This document shows, piece by piece, positions 7,162-15,911 of a stretch of DNA of 64,000 bases. This DNA comes from Eubacterium sp. Its GTDB lineage: Bacteria > Bacillota > Clostridia > Lachnospirales > Lachnospiraceae. Position numbers and translations under genes: made by a program. The stretch is from the NCBI GenBank assembly GCA_021769425.1, contig JAETSX010000051.1, positions 38,584 through 102,583 of the forward strand, in the 5' to 3' direction. Within the stretch, counting starts at the first letter, position 1, and each line of letters starts with the position of its first letter. The notes under the pieces were generated by a model, which saw nothing but the letters and a program-made list of their open reading frames with translations, was not told the DNA's origin and did no database searches.

Positions 7162-8374
7162 AACTTATACGAGAAGGCACCGCCTTGGATTTTTTATGTA
7201 TGTTCTGTTCTGCGCCATTTTTGCAGCAGTGCTGTTTTTGTACCGGATGCCCATGGAACCGGCGGTTTATGCCATTGGTCTGTGCCTGACGGCTGCTGTG
7301 ATTGTGCTGATTGCAGACAGCGTCCGTTACCGCAGAAAAGTAGAAATCCTTACCTGGCAGCTTGAGGCCGTTAAAGAAGGCACAGAGAAGCTTCCCGGGC
7401 CGGAGGACGAGGTGGAGCAGCTTTATCAGATGCTTTTGGAAAATGCCCAGATAGAGCGTGCCCGCCAGGTGGGGAATATCCTGCAGGAAAAATCAGAAAT
7501 GACGGATTATTTTACCTTGTGGACCCATCAGATTAAGACGCCGATTGCAGCCATGTATTTATTGCTTCAGCAGGAAATTCCTGTACAGGAGGCGGATATC
7601 GCCGGGGAGAATGAGAGGGAAGTGGATATCGCCGGAAAGCATGAGAGGGAGACGGATATCGCCAGGGAGAATGAGAGAGAATCGAATATCGCCGGGGAGA
7701 ATGAGAAGGAGGCGGATATCGCGGAAGGCATGAGGGAGAATCGGATATCGTCGGGGAGAATGAGAGAGACGGATATCGCCTGGGAGCAGGGGATTGCCCG
7801 GGAACAGGATGGTTCACAGGAATTTTATTTCGCACAGCGGTATTATACCCAGAAACGGGAAATAGAGTCGGAATTGTTTAAGATAGAGCAGTATGTGGAA
7901 ATGGTTTTGCAGTATCTGCGGCTGAACAGTTCCGTCAACGATTTTGTATTGCAGGAATATGAATTGGATGGGATTGTCCGTCAGGCAGTGCGCAAATATG
8001 CGCCTATGTTTATTCGGAAAAAGCTGTCGCTCCATTATGAGCCTTTGCAGGTAAAAGCAGTGACAGATGAAAAATGGCTGACGTTTGTGGTGGAACAGGT
8101 TTTAAGCAATGCCATCAAGTATACTTCTTCAGGAGATATTTACATCAGAATGGAAAGCGGATGCCTTGTGATAGAAGACACCGGAATCGGTATCCTGCCG
8201 GAAGATCTACCCAGAATTTTTGACAAAGGATATACCGGATATAACGGCAGGAGCGATAAAAAAGCCTCCGGAATCGGGCTTTACCTGGTGAAGAAAATCC
8301 TAAAGAAGCTGGGGCATAAGATTCTGATTGAATCAGAGCCGGGGAAGGGGACGAAGGTAAAGCTGCTGTTCTAA
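7148..8374 (+). CDS. BceS-like intramembrane-sensing histidine kinase with repeat insertion, 408 aa
   Basis: Two membrane helices lie near residues 13-33 and 37-57 with almost no extracellular loop, the BceS architecture in which the transporter acts as sensor. The H-box is TLWTHQIKTPIAAM with His127. ATPase motifs follow: QVLSNAIKYTSSGD (N-box), EDTGIGI (G1), GIGLYLVKK (G2). BceS proteins are usually near 330-345 residues; the extra ~70 come from about seven imperfect 10-residue repeats (E.DIAGENER type, ~147-215) between the H-box helix and the second dimerisation helix (REIESELFKIEQYVEMVLQY). The start overlaps the regulator gene; AAGGGA precedes it. The repeat suggests phase or length variation, which is inference. 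Confidence 0.88.
   Translation: MRWIKTYTRRHRLGFFMYVLFCAIFAAVLFLYRMPMEPAVYAIGLCLTAAVIVLIADSVRYRRKVEILTWQLEAVKEGTEKLPGPEDEVEQLYQMLLENAQIERARQVGNILQEKSEMTDYFTLWTHQIKTPIAAMYLLLQQEIPVQEADIAGENEREVDIAGKHERETDIARENERESNIAGENEKEADIAEGMRENRISSGRMRETDIAWEQGIAREQDGSQEFYFAQRYYTQKREIESELFKIEQYVEMVLQYLRLNSSVNDFVLQEYELDGIVRQAVRKYAPMFIRKKLSLHYEPLQVKAVTDEKWLTFVVEQVLSNAIKYTSSGDIYIRMESGCLVIEDTGIGILPEDLPRIFDKGYTGYNGRSDKKASGIGLYLVKKILKKLGHKILIESEPGKGTKVKLLF
7593..7790 (+). repeat. 30-bp tandem repeat inside the histidine kinase gene
   Basis: The core GATATCGCC recurs at 7595, 7625, 7655, 7685 (as GAATATC), 7715, 7744 and 7772. The first four intervals are exactly 30 bp; the last two are 29 and 28 bp. The -1 and -2 changes sum to -3, so the reading frame is lost and regained inside the repeat. 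Units 5-6 are therefore translated in a different frame (EGMRENRISSGRM). Confidence 0.9.
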
Positions 8375-8904
8375 CATTTTTTTACGTTAGAGCTGATTTC
8401 CCTGGAAAAAGATTCCCGGTAAATTTCGTGGTATTCTTCAAAAGAAACTTCTGTTCCATTGGTCAGAACCTGCATCTTAATGCCGAATAACTCCACATAA
8501 TAAGGCATCAGGGTCATGTTATTTCTGAAATAAAAAGCTTTTCTGCGGATTCGCTCTTCCAGGTTCGGGGCATTCTCTTCCGTGTTTTCAATTTCCAGCA
8601 CAAATCGTTTCCCTGCGTAGCGTTCCTGCAGCAGCCGGAGGGCGCAGGAGCCGATATTCTGTCTCCGCATAATTGGAGAGACAGCGAAATAATCCAGCAA
8701 AACCATATCTTTGTACAGAATGGTGATGGCAAGTCCAAGGAAAGTTCCGTCTTCCTCTTCCATCGCCAGAAGTTCCATAATGCCTTCCCTGCTTTTTTGC
8801 ACCATAAGGGAGAAAGGTTTGCGCTCGGATTTGGGAAACGCTTCCAGATACAGGCGTTCTAAGTTTGTGAATTGTGTCTCGGTGGCGCAGTTTGCTAATA
8901 TCAT
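8371..8904 (-). CDS. GNAT-family N-acetyltransferase, 177 aa
   Basis: A single-domain GNAT: FLGLAITILYKDMVLLDYFAV forms the central strands and SPIMRRQNIGSCALRLL carries a degenerate RRQNIGS acetyl-CoA loop. The acceptor is unknown. The ATG at 8904 is preceded by an ideal GGAGGTT ribosome site; a longer reading to 9009 has no such site. The gene is convergent with the kinase gene, their stops overlapping by 4 bp. It interrupts the bce-type cluster on the opposite strand, between the two-component genes and the ABC genes. Confidence 0.82.
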   Translation of the reverse strand: MILANCATETQFTNLERLYLEAFPKSERKPFSLMVQKSREGIMELLAMEEEDGTFLGLAITILYKDMVLLDYFAVSPIMRRQNIGSCALRLLQERYAGKRFVLEIENTEENAPNLEERIRRKAFYFRNNMTLMPYYVELFGIKMQVLTNGTEVSFEEYHEIYRESFSREISSNVKKC

Positions 8905-9042
8905 AGGATAACCTCCATGGGTGAGTATTTTGCATGTTTTGATTCTGCAATGGGACAGTCGGTATAGCTCGTATCTGTCAATCATACAATGAGATTGGAA
9001 AAAAATCAAGCGGTATTATCGCCGGATGTGAATTGGTGAAAA

Positions 9043-9184
9043 GTAACAGTTCAGCCTTCGCCTTCACTGTTACCGAATTCGGCCCGTTTAAAGTTTGCTT
9101 TCAGCAAAGGGCTGGATTCCTGGCTCAATCTACACATTCTCACGGACTTTGCAGCAAGCGCAAAGTCCTGGGCTGAACTGTTAC
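9043..9184 (-). mobile_element. 142-bp MITE, copy A
   Basis: Perfect 14-bp terminal inverted repeats (GTAACAGTTCAGCC ... GGCTGAACTGTTAC). It is flanked by the 8-bp direct repeat GGTGAAAA (9035-9042 and 9185-9192), a clean target duplication. It has the same length as the copies at 27675 and 33825, in the opposite orientation. No coding capacity. GTAA ends and 8-bp duplications fit mobilisation by an IS66-type transposase (family knowledge); no such transposase is in the window. Confidence 0.9.
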
Positions 9185-9202
9185 GGTGAAAAAGCAGCCG
9201 TC

Positions 9203-9251
9203 ACATTTTTCCGTATCCTTACAAAACCGTAAGGAATCCCCTGAAAAATGT
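9203..9251 (+). promoter_or_regulatory. Nested inverted repeat upstream of the bceAB-like genes (putative regulator site)
   Basis: The outer arms ACATTTTTC (9203-9211) and GAAAAATGT (9243-9251) and the inner arms TCCTTAC (9216-9222) and GTAAGGA (9229-9235) are perfect complements. A TATACT -10-like hexamer lies at 9267-9272 without a good -35, as expected for an activator-dependent promoter. It is the natural candidate for BceR-like binding. Confidence 0.5.
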
Positions 9252-9327
9252 AAGCCAAAACTAAGGTATACTTTCTCTTCTTCCTGTATACTGTAATTCA
9301 GAAAAACAGAAAATAAGGAGGACGATT

Positions 9328-10095
9328 ATGGCAATCTTAGAAGTAAACAATGTAAAGAAAATATATACCACCAGATTCGGAGGGAACCAGGTGCAGGCAT
9401 TGACGGATGTGAACTTTTCCGTAGAAAAAGGAGAATACGTGGCAATTATGGGAGAATCCGGTTCCGGCAAAACCACCCTGTTAAATATTCTGGCGGCTCT
9501 GGATAAAGCCACCTCAGGGCTTGTAATGTTAAACGGCAAGAACCTTTCCACACTGCGGGATTCGGAAGTGTCGGCCTTCCGGAGAGAAAACCTGGGTTTC
9601 GTATTTCAGGATTTTAATCTGTTGGATAACTTCAATATTCAGGACAATATTTTCCTTCCGTTGGTGCTGGCAGGGAAGAACTACAATGAAATGCGGGTGC
9701 GCCTGATGCCCATTGCAGAGAATCTGGGAATTAAGGCAATTCTTGGAAAGTATCCTTATGAGGTTTCCGGCGGTCAGAAACAGCGTGCGGCAGTGGCGCG
9801 GGCATTGATTACCAACCCTCAGCTGATTCTGGCGGATGAGCCTACCGGGGCGTTGGATTCCAAGGCGGCGGAGAGCCTTCTGTCTCAGTTCCAGGAAATC
9901 AACGGGGCGGGCCAGACCATTTTGATGGTAACCCATTCCACACAGGCGGCCAGCCGTGCTAAACGGGTATTATTTATTAAGGACGGCCAGGTGTTCCATC
10001 AGATTTACAAAGGAAGCAGCACCAATGAGGAAATGTACCAGAAAATTTCCGACACACTTACGGTCATCACGACAGGGGGTGGAAAACATGAATAA
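9328..10095 (+). CDS. BceA-like ABC transporter ATPase, 255 aa
   Basis: Nucleotide-binding subunit of a peptide-antibiotic resistance exporter/target-protection transporter. Motifs in order: Walker A GESGSGKTTLL (~43), Q-loop VFQDFNLLDN, signature VSGGQKQRAAVARAL, Walker B LILADEPTGALD and the H-loop VTHSTQAA. The closing region after the H-loop is the usual BceA tail. The start at 9328 follows AAGGAGGACG. It overlaps the permease gene by 8 bp. It is probably regulated by the BceR-like protein through the inverted repeat upstream. Confidence 0.93.
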   Translation: MAILEVNNVKKIYTTRFGGNQVQALTDVNFSVEKGEYVAIMGESGSGKTTLLNILAALDKATSGLVMLNGKNLSTLRDSEVSAFRRENLGFVFQDFNLLDNFNIQDNIFLPLVLAGKNYNEMRVRLMPIAENLGIKAILGKYPYEVSGGQKQRAAVARALITNPQLILADEPTGALDSKAAESLLSQFQEINGAGQTILMVTHSTQAASRAKRVLFIKDGQVFHQIYKGSSTNEEMYQKISDTLTVITTGGGKHE

Positions 10096-12106
10096 TTTTT
10101 TCTATGGAAAACTTGCCTTTGGGAATTTAAGGAAAAATGGCAGGCTGTATCTGCCCTACATCCTTGCCGCCGTAGGTATTGGGGCCATGTATTATATTAT
10201 GGTGGCCCTGACCGGAGATGAGGGAATTGAGAAAATGCCTGGCGGCAGAGACTTGAAGATGATTATGGGCCTTGGATGCGGAGTAATCATGATTTTTGCA
10301 GTGATCTTTTTATTCTACACCAACAGTTTTTTGATGAAACGTCGGAAAAAGGAGTTCGGCCTGTTCCATATACTGGGAATGGAGAAAAAGCATATTGGAA
10401 AAATGATGTTCTGGGAGACCTGCATGGTGGGATTTTTAGGCATTGCAGGGGGGCTGGCAGGCGGAATCCTTCTCTATAAACTGGTGGTTCTGGTACTGCT
10501 TCGCATCACCGGTTTGGATGTGCCTTTTGGATTCACTGTTTCCGGCATGGGAATTGCAAATGTAGCAGTCTGCTTTGCCGTTGTGTTTGGAATGACGCTG
10601 GTTTATAATTTGTTCCAGGTGCAGAAGGCCAATGCAATTGAATTGCTTCACAGTGCAAATCAGGGGGAAAGAGAGCCCAGAACCCGGTGGATTCTGGCAG
10701 TTTTCGGCATAGCTGCTTTGGGGTTTGGCTACTGGATTGCCATTGTAACAGAGAATCCGGTGGATGCATTGCTGCTGTTTTTTGTGGCGGTGATTCTGGT
10801 AGTGATTGGCACCTATTGTCTGTTTACTGCAGGCAGCATTGCAGTTCTGAAGATGATGCGGAAAAATAAAAAATATTTTTACCGCACCAAACATTTTATT
10901 TCTGTATCCGGCATGATTTACCGCATGAAACAGAATGCAGTGGGTCTTGCAAACATCTGTATTTTGAGCACTATGGTATTGGTGATGGTGTCAGGCACAG
11001 TGGCTTTGTATGCAGGGGTGGGGGATATCATCAATAACCGGTATCCCAAGGATTTTGCCCTTACGGGATATGGAAATATGTCTGAAGAGGAAAAGGCAGC
11101 CTTAAACGGTATGTTTCAGCAGGCGGTGAAGGAAACCGGCCTGACAGTGGAGGACTCGGTAGAATATACATCACTGTCTGTCGCTGTATGGAAATCCGGA
11201 GAAAATATGCGGATTGAGAATCAGGGGGCGGTAACTCTGGAGGGAAAAATCAGCGTTTTAGAGCTGATTACTCTGGAAGAATATAACCGTCTGGAAAATC
11301 AGCAGAAAGAGCTGGCAGAAGATGAAATATTGGTCAGCGTCAGACAGGGAGATGAGGATGATCAGGCTTACAGCATCAACGGAAGGAATTTCCGCATCAA
11401 AGAGCGTCTGAAGGATTTTGATATGGAGGGCTTAGACAGCAATGTGATTTATGACGGGTATTTTGTGGTGGTAAAGGATGCGCAGATTCTGGAAGAACTG
11501 AATGAAATGCAGAAGGAAGTCTATGACAACAGAGCGAGCAGCAAAGATTACCGTATGTATGCAGATATTTCAGGAACAAGCGAACAGCAGGAAGATTGTG
11601 CCGGCCGTCTGGGAGAATTGATCGAAGCCTATAATCAGGGCAGGGCCGAGGAAGAGCATCTCAGCGTGAGGATCGATGTGAAGGAAGAGCAGAGAGAAGG
11701 ATTTATGATTTTCTGCGGCGGCTTTCTATTTTTAGGCATATTCTTAGGATTTGTATTCCTGATGGCGACGGTGCTGATTATTTACTACAAGCAGATTTCC
11801 GAAGGCTATGAAGATAAAGAGCGGTTTGAAATTATGCAGAAGGTGGGTATGAGCCCAAGAGAAGTAAAAGCTTCCATACACAGCCAGATATTGAAAGTAT
11901 TTTTCCTCCCTCTGGTGATGGCGTGTGTGCACCTTATCATGGCATTTCCCATGATGAATCGGCTGCTGTTGATGTTTAATATGAAGAATCCGGGGCTGTT
12001 TGCGGTTTGTACTGTAAGTGTGGTTGGGATTTTTGCAGTGATTTACGGAATTGTATTTGGAATTACAGCCAGGGCCTATTACAGGATCGTGGGTGAAAAA
12101 AGGTAA
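10088..12106 (+). CDS. BceB-like FtsX-domain permease, 672 aa
   Basis: Membrane partner of the ATPase. The N-terminus (MNNFFYGKLAFGNLRKNGRL) is the common start of BceB proteins. Hydrophobic segments group as a first helix, a FtsX block (to ~residue 330), a large hydrophilic extracellular domain of roughly 200 residues and a final FtsX block with three or four helices. MKRRKKEFGLFHILGM is the conserved coupling-helix signature of this class. By family it detects bacitracin-like peptides and signals to the kinase. The ATG at 10088 lies inside the ATPase stop region; the longer ORF reading from 9956 overlaps the ATPase and is not used. Confidence 0.92.
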   Translation: MNNFFYGKLAFGNLRKNGRLYLPYILAAVGIGAMYYIMVALTGDEGIEKMPGGRDLKMIMGLGCGVIMIFAVIFLFYTNSFLMKRRKKEFGLFHILGMEKKHIGKMMFWETCMVGFLGIAGGLAGGILLYKLVVLVLLRITGLDVPFGFTVSGMGIANVAVCFAVVFGMTLVYNLFQVQKANAIELLHSANQGEREPRTRWILAVFGIAALGFGYWIAIVTENPVDALLLFFVAVILVVIGTYCLFTAGSIAVLKMMRKNKKYFYRTKHFISVSGMIYRMKQNAVGLANICILSTMVLVMVSGTVALYAGVGDIINNRYPKDFALTGYGNMSEEEKAALNGMFQQAVKETGLTVEDSVEYTSLSVAVWKSGENMRIENQGAVTLEGKISVLELITLEEYNRLENQQKELAEDEILVSVRQGDEDDQAYSINGRNFRIKERLKDFDMEGLDSNVIYDGYFVVVKDAQILEELNEMQKEVYDNRASSKDYRMYADISGTSEQQEDCAGRLGELIEAYNQGRAEEEHLSVRIDVKEEQREGFMIFCGGFLFLGIFLGFVFLMATVLIIYYKQISEGYEDKERFEIMQKVGMSPREVKASIHSQILKVFFLPLVMACVHLIMAFPMMNRLLLMFNMKNPGLFAVCTVSVVGIFAVIYGIVFGITARAYYRIVGEKR

Positions 12107-12166
12107 GAGAATATGAAAAATGGACTGCCGGAAAATGGGATTCCTATACAATATAGGATTGTGATG

Positions 12167-12267
12167 TTATACCCGTGAGCGAAATCATTTGCCGCAAGAT
12201 TTTTCACAGCTTTGAGGAAAAATCTTGCGGCAAATGATTTCGCAAATAAGTATGCTCGTGAGTATAA
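12167..12267 (+). repeat. TA-ended hairpin repeat (family 2), copy 1
   Basis: The ends are TTATACCCGTGAGC and GCTCGTGAGTATAA. Inside is a perfect 27-bp stem (12179-12205 with 12217-12243) around an 11-nt loop. Related copies lie at 55949 and 63195. The copy sits between the convergent permease and prs genes, where the hairpin could also end transcription. Confidence 0.8.
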
Positions 12268-12313
12268 AACAGTCACAGAATCACTCCGGCAGTCCCTTTT
12301 TGGCAGGGGAAGT

Positions 12314-13498
12314 TTATTTCATCTTTTCCCCTGCCTTATACCGTTTCACCAGTCCTTCAATTCTCTCATAGGGATCCAGCAGATCACTGATGGAAGTGTC
12401 ATGGTTTAACGTATCAATGATATATGCAATATATTTACTCATATCGCAGTCAATGTAATAATCTCTGTGCAACAGCTCCGGTGTCTGGTAAGTAAGGTTG
12501 GTGGTCACCACTTTGTAAATAATGCCTTCGTTTACAGCCCTGTCAAATTTTTCCAGGCCGTTGGTAAACAGCCCGAATGTAGCAATTACAAAAATACGGC
12601 TGGCCTGTCTCTTTTTCAGCTCCGTAGCCACATCGATCATGCTGTCTCCGGAGGAAATCATATCGTCAATGATGAACACATCCTTGCCGGCTACGGAAGA
12701 GCCCAGGAATTCATGCGCAACAATAGGATTGCGGCCGTCTACGATTTTGCTGTAATCCCGGCGTTTGTAGAACATTCCCATATCCAGTCCCAGAACATTT
12801 GCAAAATAAACGGCGCGGTTGGTGCCGCCCTCATCCGGGCTGATAACCATCATATGATCGCTGTCAATCTGTAAATCCGGGGTTTCCCGCAGGATGCTTT
12901 TGATAAACTGGTAGGCAGGCTGCACCGTCTCAAAGCCATGGAGCGGAATAGCATTCTGCACACGGGGGTCATGGGCGTCGAAGGTGATAATATTGTCCAC
13001 GCCCATGTTCACCAGTTCCTGCAACGCAATGGCGCAGTCTAAGGATTCACGGCCGGTGCGTTTGTGCTGGCGGCTCTCATAGAGGAAAGGCATAATGACG
13101 GTAATTCTTCTGGCTTTTCCTCCTGCTGCGGCTACAATACGCTTCAAATCCTGATAGTGATCGTCAGGAGACATATGGTTTTCGTGGCCGCAAACGGTGT
13201 AGGTCATGCTGTAGTTGGTAACATCCACCATCAGGAACAGGTCATAGCCCCGGACAGAATGTTTGATGCTGCCCTTGGCCTCTCCGGTGCCGAAGCGGGG
13301 GGTATAGCAGTCCATCAGGTAGGTGTCTCTCTGGTATCCCCGGAAAGCAATGTCATTCTCATGTTCATGCTGCCGTTCTGCACGGAACTGTACCAGGTAT
13401 TTGTCTACCATTTCTCCCAGCGGCCGGCAGCTTTCCAGTGCAATTACACCCAAAGCGCCGGCAGGAATTGTTTCATAATTTCTTTCGTTACGCTGCAT
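12314..13498 (-). CDS. prs: Ribose-phosphate pyrophosphokinase (PRPP synthetase), 394 aa
   Basis: Makes 5-phosphoribosyl-1-pyrophosphate from ribose 5-phosphate and ATP for nucleotide, histidine and tryptophan synthesis. Visible motifs are the ATP-binding flexible loop region (ITVIMPFLYESRQHKRTGRE), and VFIIDDMISSGDSMIDVATE, the PRPP-binding loop. That loop differs from the common DDMIDTAGT form and, with the ~390-residue length, points to the longer clostridial variant. The start at 13498 is chosen because GGAGG lies 8 nt upstream; that site itself overlaps the upstream in-frame ATG at 13513. The DnaI-like gene ends 25 bp upstream in the same direction. Confidence 0.9.
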   Translation of the reverse strand: MQRNERNYETIPAGALGVIALESCRPLGEMVDKYLVQFRAERQHEHENDIAFRGYQRDTYLMDCYTPRFGTGEAKGSIKHSVRGYDLFLMVDVTNYSMTYTVCGHENHMSPDDHYQDLKRIVAAAGGKARRITVIMPFLYESRQHKRTGRESLDCAIALQELVNMGVDNIITFDAHDPRVQNAIPLHGFETVQPAYQFIKSILRETPDLQIDSDHMMVISPDEGGTNRAVYFANVLGLDMGMFYKRRDYSKIVDGRNPIVAHEFLGSSVAGKDVFIIDDMISSGDSMIDVATELKKRQASRIFVIATFGLFTNGLEKFDRAVNEGIIYKVVTTNLTYQTPELLHRDYYIDCDMSKYIAYIIDTLNHDTSISDLLDPYERIEGLVKRYKAGEKMK

Positions 13499-13522
13499 TA
13501 GAATGTCCTCCATAAATATAAG

Positions 13523-14536
13523 TTAAAAGTGTTTGCTTGTTGCAGTTTCATTGATAAGTCCTAATTTTTTCTGAATTCTGATGTCGTTTCCAAACAGTTT
13601 AATCATCGTATAATTGCTGGATATCCTGGAAAACGTACGTTCAGAGTATGTATCCACTAACTGGCCCAGGCTTAAATTGGTGGAAATAATCGTAGATTTC
13701 CGCCGCAGGATACGTTCATTCAGACAAAGGAAGAGCTGGGAGGTAGTAAAGGAATTGGAAAGTTCCGTACCCAGATCATCTATAATCAATAAGTCGCAGT
13801 CAAAAATATTCTGATAGTCTTCGCTGAAATCCTTTTCTTTTCCAAAAATGTTTTTTTCAAAAATATGAAAAAGAGAAGAGGCAGTAAAATAGATTACTGA
13901 GTGCCCGGAGTCCAGAAGTTCCTTTGCCACACAATTGGAAAGGTAGGTTTTGCCGGTGCCTGTATCGCCGTAAAGAAACAAATTTTTAAATTCTGCATCA
14001 AATGTACCTACGAAATCCATACAGAGAGAAACCGCCTGCTTCGCAGTTGCAAGGCTGGTTAATCCGGTGGAAGGATTCTTCAGAGAATCGGAATAGTAAT
14101 CAAAGGAGAAATTCTGAAAGTTCTCCTGCTCCAAGGTCTGCCTCAGATTAGACTGGGTATAGACCAGATCAATGGCAGCCTGTTTGAAGCAATGGCATTT
14201 TTCCCTGCCGATATAACCGGTGTCTTTGCAGTCCGGACAGCGATAAGGGGGTTCGAAATAATCCTCAGGGTATCCATGGCTGGTTAAAATCTGCTTTTTC
14301 TCAGCCGTCAGCGCGGAGAGGATTTCCTTTAACCGGCGAAGGGCGTTGTTATCCCCGTCCACCAGCCGTTTGGCCTGTGCGACAGAGACAGAGGAGATGG
14401 TCTCATCAATCTCCGTAAGCCGGGGAAACTGTTGATAAAGGTCGTTTTTCCGTTCCATTACAATATGGCGGTTCTCAAGCTGCTTTGCCTCATAGCTTCG
14501 GATTAAGGTATTGTACTGGGTATTGCTTAAAGCCAT
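13523..14536 (-). CDS. DnaC/DnaI-like replicative helicase loader, 337 aa
   Basis: AAA+ ATPase that by family helps load DnaB-type helicase. Residues 1 to ~95 form a helical helicase-binding region. Then comes a zinc-ribbon-like CPDCKDTGYIGREKCHC, then the AAA+ domain with Walker A YGDTGTGKTYLSNC, Walker B LLIIDDLGTE and sensor STNLSL plus an arginine-finger region (YSERTFSRI). The start at 14536 has GGAGGGAGG upstream; the reading to 14602 lacks a site. It follows the dnaD-like gene in the same direction, and the pair is the expected Gram-positive primosome set. Confidence 0.9.
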   Translation of the reverse strand: MALSNTQYNTLIRSYEAKQLENRHIVMERKNDLYQQFPRLTEIDETISSVSVAQAKRLVDGDNNALRRLKEILSALTAEKKQILTSHGYPEDYFEPPYRCPDCKDTGYIGREKCHCFKQAAIDLVYTQSNLRQTLEQENFQNFSFDYYSDSLKNPSTGLTSLATAKQAVSLCMDFVGTFDAEFKNLFLYGDTGTGKTYLSNCVAKELLDSGHSVIYFTASSLFHIFEKNIFGKEKDFSEDYQNIFDCDLLIIDDLGTELSNSFTTSQLFLCLNERILRRKSTIISTNLSLGQLVDTYSERTFSRISSNYTMIKLFGNDIRIQKKLGLINETATSKHF

Positions 14537-14632
14537 GGATGCCTCCCTCCTCCGTGCACTGTCTGTATGATATGCAGCCAAATCTCCTTGTTTATTCGCC
14601 AAATATAATACAGACAGTACACCAGGTATGTT

Positions 14633-15709
14633 TTAGTGTGCGCTGTTTAATAATTCCGCTTCCAGTTGGTTCAGCTGATCCAGATTGTAGGTGCGCTGAG
14701 GAAAGCTGTTGAAGCGGTTTGCTGCGGCTGAACGCACAGCCGCAGGCCTGACGGCTTTTTCAGCGGTCTTTGCGGCCTGAAAGGATTCATCTGCTTTCCG
14801 GATGTCAGCAGATGTCCGGATGTTCTGCTTTTTCCAGTTCACAAGGATTCGATCGGCGTACTCAAAGTTGGGCTGATGGATGGTAAGAATCGTGCGGCTG
14901 CATGCCTCGGTAATCATATCCTGCCCAAATCCCAGCTCTTTACTCCATTTTTCTATGTAAGCGGCCTCTGCAGGAATCAGGCTGCGCCCGTGAATTCCCA
15001 GAGCCTTCATTACAGCATAGTGAAGCTTGCTGTGGGTATTTACGCTGCGTTTGGCCTGTTCCACTGTCTCAATGCCGGCTTCTTTCCAGTTAATGGCAAC
15101 CTTTTCCATATAGTGCAGGCTGGAATGGCCTCCTGCAATGCAGTATTCCATAAGGTAAACAATCAGGTCTGCGCAAAGGCCCAGGCCGTCGTACCAGTAG
15201 AGCAGGGTCTGGACGTCTGTGGAAGTCAGGGGCCTGCCCAGATAGCTTTCCGCTACGAATAACAGTTCCCGCACCTCTTCCTTCTCCTTAAAGGCGGCCA
15301 TGTCGCCGGCAGTGTAGACGGGCTTTTCGGAAGCCTTTGATTTCTGTCTGGCAGGTGAGGCCGCAAACTCTGCCTTTTTCAGAGGAACGGTATCGTCTTT
15401 CGGGGAAGCTGCATCGGATTCCAGGAAATAGATGCCGCAGATGGACTTGTCCTCATTATATTCCAACTTTAACAGGTTCATTTTTTCCCAATATTTTAAG
15501 GCCCGCTGGATGTCTTTTTCTGTATGATCAAACCTGTCTGCAGTCCGGGAAATAGAAAAACTGCAGTCCGGGGAATTCATACAGCGGAGAAGATATAAGT
15601 ATATCTTGACAAATTCTCCGTTGGCATTCGTCATGTATTCGTCAATAAAGCGGTTGGGAATTTCTGTTGTAGAATTTCCGTTGTCTTTGTGTAATGTAAT
15701 GTCTGCCAT
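14633..15709 (-). CDS. DnaD-domain primosome protein, 358 aa
   Basis: The N-terminal winged helix (NGEFVKIYLYLLRCM, then FDHTEKDIQRALKYWEKMNLL) is the DnaD/DnaB2 N domain. The C-terminal half has tandem DnaD C-domain-like helices, including YLGRPLTSTDVQTLLYWYDG and a second copy ending EYADRILVNWKKQNIRT, matching the YxxxILxxW signature. It acts in replication restart or initiation as a DNA-remodelling partner of the helicase loader encoded next to it. The start at 15709 follows GGAGGATATT. The DnaA-box cluster lies upstream. Confidence 0.9.
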   Translation of the reverse strand: MADITLHKDNGNSTTEIPNRFIDEYMTNANGEFVKIYLYLLRCMNSPDCSFSISRTADRFDHTEKDIQRALKYWEKMNLLKLEYNEDKSICGIYFLESDAASPKDDTVPLKKAEFAASPARQKSKASEKPVYTAGDMAAFKEKEEVRELLFVAESYLGRPLTSTDVQTLLYWYDGLGLCADLIVYLMEYCIAGGHSSLHYMEKVAINWKEAGIETVEQAKRSVNTHSKLHYAVMKALGIHGRSLIPAEAAYIEKWSKELGFGQDMITEACSRTILTIHQPNFEYADRILVNWKKQNIRTSADIRKADESFQAAKTAEKAVRPAAVRSAAANRFNSFPQRTYNLDQLNQLEAELLNSAH

Positions 15710-15911
15710 AATATCCTCCAGTGAAATGTCTTTTCAGTGAACTTGCATCCTGCGCAGCCTGCCGGCCGGCGGGCCGCAAAGTCGTCCGTGCTGCGAAAGT
15801 TCTCACAGCAACTCTTAATGTGGATTAAAGTATAGCACATAAAAATCAAATTGAGAAGCAAAATTTTTCCTGAAAATCCAGTAAAATCAAGGGATCAGGG
15901 GAATGTGGAAA

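Noticed and set aside
7533..7835. Open frames on both strands across the kinase repeat
   Set aside because: A stop-free tandem repeat opens all frames. The kinase frame explains the region.
12111..12140. Shared GGACTGCCGGAAAATGG at 12122 and 44564
   Set aside because: A 17-bp match, each copy preceded by ATGAAAAAT, but flanking sequence diverges and no element or gene could be built around it.
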